Shown: piece by piece, positions 51,925 to 58,289 of the stretch | How the letters are laid out: the number at the start of each line of letters is the position of its first letter | Numbering within the stretch: position 1 is the stretch's first letter | Assembly (NCBI RefSeq): GCF_001625595.1 | Contig: NZ_AUXT01000153.1 | Span: 1-58,289, forward strand | From: Pseudoalteromonas luteoviolacea NCIMB 1942 | GTDB taxonomy: Bacteria > Pseudomonadota > Gammaproteobacteria > Enterobacterales > Alteromonadaceae | Length of the DNA stretch: 58,289 bases | Direction: 5' to 3' | Program-made: the position numbers and the translations under genes | Notes under the pieces: model-generated | What the model was told of the DNA's origin: nothing | Database searches by the model: none | The model's input: only the letters and a program-made list of their open reading frames with translations

Positions 51925-53599
51925 TCACGAAGTATCAAAGCAACTTTTCGAACTAATTCAAAAAACGGAGATAGTGCTCAGACTTTATTATAATAAAAAT
52001 AAGTGGTCCAACATTTTTCCTACTTTGGCGGAACTGGCACAGCTCTATAGAGAAGTCTACAGAATCGCGCCCAACGCACTACATAGCTATCTATCATTTT
52101 ATTTTGAAGAGTACTCCCCTACCACCAACTTGGTCGTCAAAAAATGTATTTTGGTCTGCATAATCTCTGAGGGTCAAGGCTACTCTTCAAAAATTCAGCA
52201 AGAGTTGCTCGTTGCTTGTATAGCAAGTTTCATTTGCATCAAAAATGAAAATGACAAATTGCAGAAGGGGCTCCCCCTTAGTGAACAGGGTAAAAAGCTA
52301 TGGAAAATTCGGTATCAACTTGCTGTTAAAGTACTTGAACACGGTGGCTCTATCAATAAACAAGCTGCACGCGTTCTCGCAAGGCTTCAGCCTTACTGTG
52401 AAACATTGCGAAGTAAAAATCTCACTCCACTATACGATAATACGACCCTAGTAGTCGCCATCGCCCAAATTGTTGCTTTTGCTATTGCCAAAAAAGGCTG
52501 TAAGCGTAATGCTTTGAGCCTTGCTATCAAGCGTTTATATCTAACAAACACAGATGAGTTTGTACGTACCTCATTATACAAAATGGTTGAGCAGTTTAGT
52601 TTATTGCCTGTTGGATCTTGTACTAACTATGAAGGTGATACCGCTGTATTACTTCTCAAAAACGACCAACAGGTTTTATGTACAATAAAAGACAGTAAGC
52701 TTACCAAGTTAATTAAAACCAAAAAGCCATACGACTTTGAATTTAGGCAAATTGCAACAACAGATAAGCAACTCCTGTACAAAGTTTGGGGCCATATAGA
52801 GCTTCCTTCTATTGGGGCAAAGGAGTCTAACTTTGATAATACCTTTGCTGTAATAGAAAAGCTAAATACAGGCAGTTTTGGGAGTTTTAGAGCGATTGAA
52901 AAAACCATCACCCCATTTCCCCATATTGAAGAAGCACTCACACAAGCCGCTAAGCTTTATAATAGAGAAGCCCAAAAAGGGGCCAACATTCGACATAGCT
53001 TGACGATGGTAGGATTAAATACCGCCACATTGCTGTGTCAGCGCGTTTTAATAGAACAGGTAATCTCTCAACTTCGTCACCCTTTCGCACAGGATGTGTG
53101 GCATAAATATCAGCAAATCTCCCTAATACTAGCTACTTTGATTAAACGTGCTTACGGGCAAGAATTTGAAAGCATTCTCTCACCAATAAGTGCCGTTGTC
53201 GCTTTTATGCTTAAACATCATGATATTGATATTAAGAGGTTTACCTATACAGAAAAAGAAAAAGACGGCACGAAGCCTTACTCACTGTCTCGGTTATTTG
53301 GCTTTCCTCACTTCGATGAACAAAAATTGCTGACTTATTTTGAGTCTCACTTTGGGGATAGCGCAGCGCACCAAGCATTTCAAAATTCAGAAAATGAAAA
53401 GCACAATGCATTAAGTGACGATGCACAAACGTTTGTTGCTGTCAAAATACTTGCTATGTACTGGAATAGTGCGAGCTTTGAACCGACAGCATGGCAAAAG
53501 ACTGTTTTGGAAGAGCAAGTGCTAAAATTTGGTTGGTCAGATGTTGCTCAGGTTCAAGAAGCGATTCTCACACTGGCAATGCACAGTATTATTGAATAA
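51911..53599 (+). CDS. Orphan helical protein, possibly with a degenerate HDOD-like domain
   Basis: This 562-residue soluble protein has no firm family assignment. The N-terminal 200 residues are helical (VVKKCILVCIISEGQGYSS, AVKVLEHGGSINKQAARVLA), and a beta-containing middle (about 225-320) looks like a small binding domain. The C-terminal half begins with IRHSLTMVGLNTATLLCQRVLI and continues with long helices (VWHKYQQISLILATLIKRA) in the pattern of HDOD signalling domains, but the usual conserved residues cannot be confirmed. It starts inside the DUF3192 gene (14-base overlap), so the two are probably coupled. Confidence 0.6.
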   Translation: MSQTNHEVSKQLFELIQKTEIVLRLYYNKNKWSNIFPTLAELAQLYREVYRIAPNALHSYLSFYFEEYSPTTNLVVKKCILVCIISEGQGYSSKIQQELLVACIASFICIKNENDKLQKGLPLSEQGKKLWKIRYQLAVKVLEHGGSINKQAARVLARLQPYCETLRSKNLTPLYDNTTLVVAIAQIVAFAIAKKGCKRNALSLAIKRLYLTNTDEFVRTSLYKMVEQFSLLPVGSCTNYEGDTAVLLLKNDQQVLCTIKDSKLTKLIKTKKPYDFEFRQIATTDKQLLYKVWGHIELPSIGAKESNFDNTFAVIEKLNTGSFGSFRAIEKTITPFPHIEEALTQAAKLYNREAQKGANIRHSLTMVGLNTATLLCQRVLIEQVISQLRHPFAQDVWHKYQQISLILATLIKRAYGQEFESILSPISAVVAFMLKHHDIDIKRFTYTEKEKDGTKPYSLSRLFGFPHFDEQKLLTYFESHFGDSAAHQAFQNSENEKHNALSDDAQTFVAVKILAMYWNSASFEPTAWQKTVLEEQVLKFGWSDVAQVQEAILTLAMHSIIE

Positions 53600-53736
53600 T
53601 ATTTATTCTATAAATATAAGATATAACAAACATAACTTTAAGTTATGACCATTTATCATTCCTTACTGGAATAAGGATGAATAAATTGCTATAAAACGCG
53701 CTTAATTTTTCAAGCGATAACACACTTTTTATTTCA

Positions 53737-53765
53737 TTGACTACAATAAAGTGGTCCTTCTATTA
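53737..53765 (+). promoter_or_regulatory. Candidate promoter of the isocitrate dehydrogenase gene
   Basis: TTGACT (53737-53742) and CTATTA (53760-53765) are separated by 17 bases and lie 36 bases before the start codon. Confidence 0.45.
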
Positions 53766-53800
53766 GGTGTGTGCAATTTATTTTGATAAAGGAAAACTAA

Positions 53801-54808
53801 ATGGCTAAGCAAACAGTTACTGTTATTAGAGGCGATGGTATTGGTCCAAGCATTATTGATTCAGCTATTGAGATCTTAAATGCTGCAGGTTGTGACTTTG
53901 AATACGAATATGTAGATGCAGGTCTTGAAGCCCTAGAAAAAACAGGTGAACTACTTCCACCAGCAACTCTTGAAGCTATTGAGCGTAACAAGCTTACCTT
54001 AAAAGGTCCTTTAACAACGCCTGTTGGTGAAGGTTTTACTTCAATCAACGTAACACTTAGAAAGCAATTTGGTTTATACGCAAACGTACGCCCAGTTAAG
54101 TCTTTCGAAGGTACACAGGCTCGTTACGATGATATCGACATCATCACTGTTCGTGAAAATACACAAGGCATGTACTCAGGCCTTGGCCAAGTTACTTCTG
54201 AAGATGGCACTGAAGCGGAAGCAATGTCAAAAATCACTCGTGACGGTGCTGAGAAAATCGTGACTTTCGCATACGAGCTAGCACAGCGTGAAGGTCGTAA
54301 AAAAGTAACTGCGGTACACAAAGCAAACATCCTAAAGTCGACTTCTGGCCTGTTCTTAAAAGTAGCGCGTGAAGTGGGTGAGCGTTACCCTGAAATCGAA
54401 TCTGCAGAAATGATTGTAGATGCGACTTGTATGAAGCTAGTAATGAACCCTGATGAATTTGATGTCGTAGTAACAACTAACCTATTCGGTGACATCATTT
54501 CTGACCTGTGTGCAGGTTTAGTTGGTGGCTTAGGTATGGCTCCGGGTGCAAATATTGGTGAAAATGCCGCTATCTTTGAAGCTGTACATGGCAGTGCACC
54601 GGACATTGCTGGTAAAAACCTAGCTAACCCGACATCAGTTATTTTGGCATCAATCCAACTGCTTGAGTACTTAGATATGGGCGAAACAGCTGAGCGTATT
54701 CGCAAGGCTGTGGCTGACGTAATCAAGTCAGGCGACCGTACTACACGTGACCTTGGTGGTAACCACGGCACTACTGACTTCACACAAGCTGTGATTGAGC
54801 GCCTTTAA
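53801..54808 (+). CDS. Isocitrate dehydrogenase, short homo-oligomeric type, probably NAD-dependent
   Basis: A 335-residue member of the isocitrate/isopropylmalate dehydrogenase family that oxidises isocitrate to 2-oxoglutarate in the TCA cycle. Features are VIRGDGIGPSIIDSA, the substrate loop TPVGEGFTSINVTLRKQFGLYANVRP with the conserved Ser and Arg residues expected for isocitrate, the Tyr segment RENTQGMYSG, TAVHKANILKSTSGLFLKV, and the metal-binding Asp region VVTTNLFGDIISDLCAGLVGG. The short length and sequence are closer to NAD-type enzymes than to E. coli Icd (416), but cofactor choice needs assay. Single-gene unit; GGAAAAC precedes the ATG. Confidence 0.9.
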   Translation: MAKQTVTVIRGDGIGPSIIDSAIEILNAAGCDFEYEYVDAGLEALEKTGELLPPATLEAIERNKLTLKGPLTTPVGEGFTSINVTLRKQFGLYANVRPVKSFEGTQARYDDIDIITVRENTQGMYSGLGQVTSEDGTEAEAMSKITRDGAEKIVTFAYELAQREGRKKVTAVHKANILKSTSGLFLKVAREVGERYPEIESAEMIVDATCMKLVMNPDEFDVVVTTNLFGDIISDLCAGLVGGLGMAPGANIGENAAIFEAVHGSAPDIAGKNLANPTSVILASIQLLEYLDMGETAERIRKAVADVIKSGDRTTRDLGGNHGTTDFTQAVIERL

Positions 54809-54817
54809 TTAGTGCTC

Positions 54818-54844
54818 AGCGAATAGCGCCCTGCGCTATTCGCT
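54818..54844. terminator. Long perfect hairpin after isocitrate dehydrogenase
   Basis: AGCGAATAGCGC and GCGCTATTCGCT form a 12-bp perfect stem with a CCT loop, 9 bases after the stop. No T-tract follows, so it may stabilise the mRNA 3' end or act with Rho. Confidence 0.6.
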
Positions 54845-55093
54845 ACCATTACTCCCTCAACGCAATCTCTACTGTACTCCATTCCACAATATCTTTTTTA
54901 CATAACAGCAATCCTGCTCACCCTTACAATGCTTGCTATAAAACCCTTTAAAAATACACTTTTATTGCCATTAAGGCAGCAAAACACTTGGTTTGATTAT
55001 GCGAACAGGTTAATTTTTAAAAATTGAAATACTACATTTCAAATTTATCAACGCTAACAGGGGATATATTATGCAAATTTTCACTCAAACTCC

Positions 55094-55122
55094 TTGACAG
55101 AAAATCAAATTGGCCTTTAAAT
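55094..55122 (+). promoter_or_regulatory. Promoter of the ilv operon
   Basis: A perfect TTGACA (55094-55099) and TTAAAT (55117-55122) are separated by exactly 17 bases, 35 bases upstream of the leader peptide. Confidence 0.65.
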
Positions 55123-55157
55123 GAACTGGTGTTTAGATTGATTAAGTAGATATAGAA

Positions 55158-55217
55158 ATGACGTTTACAAAACTCGCACAGCTTGTCCTCGTGGTGGTCT
55201 TGGTTGAAAGTCCATAG
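55158..55217 (+). CDS. Branched-chain amino-acid leader peptide
   Basis: The 19-residue frame MTFTKLAQLVLVVVLVESP has nine Leu/Val codons in an 11-codon run and no Ile, the hallmark of an attenuation leader. It ends 28 bases before the attenuator stem. Ribosome stalling at Leu/Val codons should prevent terminator formation and allow expression of the acetolactate synthase genes. Confidence 0.92.
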   Translation: MTFTKLAQLVLVVVLVESP

Positions 55218-55245
55218 GGGCCTGTGTGAGTAAACGCTTTCATCG

Positions 55246-55270
55246 ACCCCGCCATTTGCGGGGTTTTTTT
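55246..55270 (+). terminator. Ilv attenuator terminator
   Basis: ACCCCGC / GCGGGGT with a CATTT loop is followed by T7. It lies between the leader peptide and the start of the large-subunit gene. The upstream ATAGGGGCC (55214-55222) can compete for the C-rich arm as antiterminator. Confidence 0.9.
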
Positions 55271-55304
55271 ATGCCAAAATTTAAATTGACTGAGGAATGA
55301 GGTA

Positions 55305-57026
55305 ATGAATGAGCAATATAATGGCTCCGAGTTAGTTGTAAAGGCACTAAAAGATTTGGATGTACAGTTCATTTTCGGTTATCCCGGTGGATCTGTGTTA
55401 GACCTTTACGACGCGCTTTTTGAGCAAACCGACATCGAGCATGTTTTAGTTCGTCATGAGCAGGCAGCAACCCACATGGCAGATGGCTATTCGCGAGCAA
55501 CAGGTAAAACCGGGGTCGTATTAGCTACGTCTGGACCTGGTGCAACAAACTGCATCACAGGCATCGCCACAGCCTATATGGATTCAATACCAATGGTTGT
55601 GCTATCAGGCCAAGTTCCCTCAAATTTAATTGGTGACGATGCATTCCAAGAAACAGATATTGTTGGCTGTTCAAGACCTATCGTAAAACACAGTTTCAAT
55701 TGCCGAAACGCCGAAGACATTCCATCAATACTGGCCAAGGCGTTTTACTTGGCTAGCTCCGGTAGACCTGGACCGATAGTCGTAGAATTACCGAAAGATG
55801 TATTAAATCCACAGCTAAAGTTCCAATACCACATGCCAAATCAATTGGAGATGAGGACGTATAACCCGAATACTAAAGGACATGGTAAACAAATTAAAAA
55901 AGCGGTTGAAACTATCCTCAGCGCGAAAAAACTCGTTGTATACTCTGGTGGCGGTATCATTCTGTCAAATACCTCAGACAAACTGACAGAGTTGGTAGAA
56001 AAGCTCAACGCTCCTATCACTAACACGCTTATGGGTTTAGGTGGGATAAGCGGTAGCCACCCTAACTTTATCGGCATGCTTGGCATGCATGGCTCACTTG
56101 AAGCAAATAAAGCAATGGCAAATGCCGACGTAATATTGGCCCTTGGCGCCAGATTTGATGATCGAGTAACAAATAACGTAAGTAAGTTTTGCCCCAACGC
56201 AAAAATTGTACATGTAGACGTCGACCCAACTTCTATTTCCAAAACAATACAAGCGCACATCCCAGTAGTTGGATGTTTGGATATCGTCATAGAACAAATT
56301 CTTGAGGGTATCAACCAAAGTAATACATCGATTGACCGAAGCGCCCAAGAGGTTTGGTGGAATGAAATAACAAGTTGGCGGGCTAAAGGCTGCTTAAATT
56401 ATGACAAAGAAGTAGACAGGCTAAAACCTCAGACGGTTATTGAAAAGCTATATGAAATAACCAACGGTGACGCATACATTACATCTGACGTAGGTCAGCA
56501 CCAAATGTTTGCAGCTCAGTATTACCCATTCAAAAAACCACGCCAATGGATCAATTCAGGTGGTCTGGGAACCATGGGCTTTGGCCTTCCAGCTGCGATG
56601 GGCGTTAAAGTCGCATTCCCTGATAATGAAGTTGTATGCGTTACTGGTGACGGCTCTATACAAATGAATATTCAAGAGCTGTCTACTTGTTTACAGTATG
56701 GCCTGAACGTCAAAGTTGTCTCACTAAATAATCGCTCTCTTGGGATGGTGCGCCAATGGCAAGATATGCTTTATGATGGAAGACACTCAAGCTCCTATAT
56801 GGAATCACTACCTGATTTTGTCGCACTAGCCGAAAGTTATGGCCACGTTGGTATACAAGTCGACCACCCGGATGAATTAGATGGTGCGCTGCAAAAAGCA
56901 TTTTCAATCAATGACCGACTCGTCTTCCTTGATATTAGAGTAGATGAAAGCGAGCATGTGTACCCTATGCAAATTAAGCACGGTGCTATCGATGAAATGT
57001 GGTTGAAAAAAGGAGTAAAAGCATAA
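55305..57026 (+). CDS. ilvI: Acetolactate synthase, large (catalytic) subunit
   Basis: A ThDP/FAD enzyme that condenses pyruvate with pyruvate or 2-ketobutyrate, the first common step of valine, leucine and isoleucine synthesis. It has 573 residues (E. coli IlvI 574). The catalytic Glu lies in [20 protein letters not shown], with FAD-domain segments [19 protein letters not shown] and [11 protein letters not shown]. The ThDP/Mg motif runs from GDGSIQMN to NN, about residues 448-475. A GAGG site precedes the ATG. It is cotranscribed with the small subunit (TAATG overlap) behind a Leu/Val attenuator. The name ilvI rests on pairing with an IlvH-type subunit; ilvG is the alternative. Confidence 0.95.
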   Translation: MNEQYNGSELVVKALKDLDVQFIFGYPGGSVLDLYDALFEQTDIEHVLVRHEQAATHMADGYSRATGKTGVVLATSGPGATNCITGIATAYMDSIPMVVLSGQVPSNLIGDDAFQETDIVGCSRPIVKHSFNCRNAEDIPSILAKAFYLASSGRPGPIVVELPKDVLNPQLKFQYHMPNQLEMRTYNPNTKGHGKQIKKAVETILSAKKLVVYSGGGIILSNTSDKLTELVEKLNAPITNTLMGLGGISGSHPNFIGMLGMHGSLEANKAMANADVILALGARFDDRVTNNVSKFCPNAKIVHVDVDPTSISKTIQAHIPVVGCLDIVIEQILEGINQSNTSIDRSAQEVWWNEITSWRAKGCLNYDKEVDRLKPQTVIEKLYEITNGDAYITSDVGQHQMFAAQYYPFKKPRQWINSGGLGTMGFGLPAAMGVKVAFPDNEVVCVTGDGSIQMNIQELSTCLQYGLNVKVVSLNNRSLGMVRQWQDMLYDGRHSSSYMESLPDFVALAESYGHVGIQVDHPDELDGALQKAFSINDRLVFLDIRVDESEHVYPMQIKHGAIDEMWLKKGVKA

Positions 57027-57523
57027 TGAAACGTATTTTATCTATCTTGCTAGAAAATGAACCGGGCTCACTGTCTCGAATTGTAGGTTTGTTCTCACAG
57101 CGTGCTTATAACATCGACAGCTTAACCGTTGGAACAACAGACGATAAAACGCTTTCTCGTATAACAATTACAACACACGGTGACGACCGTGTCGTAGAGC
57201 AAATTACAAAACAAGTTAATAAACTAGTCGATGTATTGAAAGTTTTGGATTTAACCGAAGTTAGTCATGTTGAGCGAGAGCTACTGATGGTGAAAGTATA
57301 TGCACGCAATGAAACAACACGTGCGGCGATAACACGGGTTAATGACGTGTTTGGCGGTACTATCATTGATATGGGCAAACAGAGCTATACACTTCAGCTG
57401 ACAAGTAGTAGCGATAAAATTGAAAATTTCTTAAAGATGCTGTGCCACGAGAGCGACCTCATCGAGGTAGTTCGTTCCGGTTCAGTTGGGATAGGACGCG
57501 GTGACAAAGCATTGAGAAGTTAA
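57026..57523 (+). CDS. ilvH: Acetolactate synthase, small regulatory subunit
   Basis: The 165-residue valine-sensing subunit (E. coli IlvH 163) starts at the ATG overlapping the ilvI stop. The N-terminal ACT domain has ILSILLENEPGSLSRIVGLFSQRAYNIDSLTVG (about 4-36, in two blocks) and SRITITTHGDD. The C-terminal domain has ELLMVKVYA and FGGTIIDMGKQSYTLQLTSS. It binds IlvI and gives feedback inhibition by valine. It is the last gene of the unit. Confidence 0.96.
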   Translation: MKRILSILLENEPGSLSRIVGLFSQRAYNIDSLTVGTTDDKTLSRITITTHGDDRVVEQITKQVNKLVDVLKVLDLTEVSHVERELLMVKVYARNETTRAAITRVNDVFGGTIIDMGKQSYTLQLTSSSDKIENFLKMLCHESDLIEVVRSGSVGIGRGDKALRS

Positions 57524-57547
57524 AAACAAAAAAGAAAGCATCGAGCT

Positions 57548-57585
57548 AATGCCATTCACTTAAGATGAGCGGCATTTCTTTTTGT
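57548..57585 (+). terminator. Terminator of the ilv operon
   Basis: AATGCC / GGCATT with a 17-base loop is followed by TTTCTTTTT, 25 bases past the ilvH stop. Confidence 0.6.
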
Positions 57586-57700
57586 AGGGTAAGCTTCTTT
57601 ACCCATCCAGGGAATGTCCTTTACCGTCTAGGAAGGTAGTGTTCAAAAATCTGTGTCATTTCATAAAAATTTTTGAGCTACTGCATATTTTCATGCATCG

Positions 57701-57840
57701 CGATCACCGAATAACATTGATGCCGAACAGCCAATAACATCCATCGCGATCATGCAATAACATCGATGCCGATCACTTTTGGCTAAAAATGTTATTGGGC
57801 GATCGACTTAGGTTATTCGGTGATCGACTTGATGTTATTG
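57701..57840. repeat. Tandem and inverted terminal repeats of the IS21-type element
   Basis: Three contiguous 23-base units start at 57710, 57733 and 57756, each beginning AATAACAT and sharing the pattern AATAACATNNATNNCGANCA. Inverted copies lie at 57790-57840. The 15-mer CGATCACCGAATAAC (57701-57715) recurs perfectly inverted at 57812-57826. They probably serve as IstA binding sites. Confidence 0.85.
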
Positions 57841-57920
57841 ACGTAAAAGTCACCCTTTCTCTCACATTGTAGGTGTGTTTAACCGTTATTCTTATCGTTT
57901 TAACCGCGATGGGGGTAACT

Positions 57921-58289
57921 ATGCCAACGGCACCTATATCAATGAGAAAATTAAAAGAAATATTACGGCTAAAATACGGCGCAGATTTAACGCATCGTCA
58001 AATAGCTAAAAGCTTATCTATTTCCCCATCGTCTGTTTCAACTTATGCTAATCGAGCTGCACAGCTCGGCATTACCAGTTGGCCATTAGATGATACGTGG
58101 GATGACAGTAAGCTCACTCGTGCATTCTTCGCAACCAAAGTCCAGCCTAAGCAGTATGCTTTACCTGATTGGCTTACCGTCAAGCAAGCCTTAAGCTGTA
58201 AAACCATGACCTTAATAGATAAACTCTTACCGCAAACCGTTTATCAATATACCTTCGTGAAGAAGGTGCACGTACACATTGATTACCAT
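57921..58289 (+). pseudogene. istA: IS21 transposase istA with apparent in-frame internal deletion (partial)
   Basis: The frame starts at ATG 57921 (GGGGG eight bases upstream) and is open for 123 codons to the window end. Residues 1-98 match the IstA N-terminus: ISMRKLKEILRLKYGADLTH, the helix-turn-helix segment RQIAKSLSISPSSVSTYANRA, then LPDWLTVKQALSCKTMTL. At this point normal IstA continues toward its DDE domain, but here residues from about 99 read LLPQTVYQYTFVKKVHVHIDYH, the segment that lies near the IstA C-terminus, before the HYYSVPY motif. The catalytic core thus seems deleted without loss of frame, so the product would bind DNA but not transpose. Confidence 0.7.

Larger units (their letters stand above)
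57694..58289 (+). mobile_element. IS21-family insertion sequence, left end and start (cut by window end)
   Basis: A set of terminal repeats (57701-57840) precedes an IstA-type transposase reading frame that runs off the window. Multiple subterminal transposase-binding repeats plus an istA start are typical of IS21 elements. The outer boundary near 57694 is approximate; the terminal dinucleotide and target duplication could not be fixed because the right end is not in the window. Confidence 0.8.

Noticed and set aside
55071..55097. 8-codon frame ATGCAAATTTTC... as an ilv leader
   Set aside because: It lies upstream of the promoter and has no Leu/Val run; the frame at 55158 is clearly the leader.
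55841..56314. 157-codon minus-strand frame inside ilvI
   Set aside because: It is antisense to a fully supported acetolactate synthase gene with no independent evidence.
57701..57840. CRISPR-like array from the 23-base repeats
   Set aside because: The units are contiguous without spacers and have inverted partners next to an istA gene, which fits IS21 terminal repeats.
58212..58289. Simple frameshift in istA instead of a deletion
   Set aside because: The other two frames of this stretch contain stops and no IstA similarity, whereas the open frame itself matches the IstA C-terminal segment.

Overview
The window reads as a chromosomal segment of a marine gammaproteobacterium of the Alteromonadales, most like Pseudoalteromonas. 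This is inferred from moderate-to-low GC, the gene content (TonB2/TtpC energy-transduction cluster, GH92 mannosidase with mannose isomerase and fructokinase, yoaA-tsaB, ppnN-xni-DUF3192) and the gene orders. No database comparison was possible.

Layout. Positions 1-2600 are a decayed accessory strip: an IS5-family (IS903-type) transposase remnant, a small two-helix membrane protein gene, a perfect 21-bp-arm hairpin, an IS3-family orfA with an internal amber codon, and a 3' gene fragment. Next is asd (minus) behind a tandem MetJ-box-like site. From 4.5 to 14.2 kb, all on the minus strand, lie DUF3450, ttpC, exbB, exbD, tonB and a TPR protein, followed by a beta-helix lipoprotein and a TonB-dependent receptor. 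The lipoprotein-receptor promoter carries a Pho-box-like direct repeat, and so does the alkaline phosphatase promoter at 28.8 kb. A chemoreceptor gene follows (14.3-16.2 kb).

From 16.4 to 23.3 kb is a mannoside-use locus. A GH92 alpha-mannosidase and a secreted HExxH peptidase-like protein are on the minus strand with a sugar MFS transporter, and they are divergent from mannose isomerase and fructokinase. Two identical LacI-type operators flank the transporter gene. Core metabolism and orphan genes follow: an MBL-fold lipoprotein, rnd, fadD, an alpha/beta hydrolase, alkaline phosphatase, a PTS EIIC-EAL fusion, tsaB and yoaA. The complete his operon hisGDCBHAFI (36.2-43.4 kb) sits behind a His-rich leader peptide and attenuator.

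The last part holds a small lipoprotein, a GT25 glycosyltransferase, a YkvA-type protein, an M61 peptidase, a diguanylate cyclase coupled to ppnN, xni, a DUF3192 protein, an HDOD-like orphan, NAD(P)-dependent isocitrate dehydrogenase, and ilvIH behind a Leu/Val leader peptide and attenuator. The window ends inside an IS21-family element. Its left end has 23-bp tandem repeats, and its istA appears to have lost the catalytic core by an in-frame internal deletion.

The strongest candidates for something undescribed are the nine-gene TonB2/DUF3450/TPR/beta-helix-lipoprotein/receptor module with apparent phosphate-type control, and the EIIC-EAL membrane protein.
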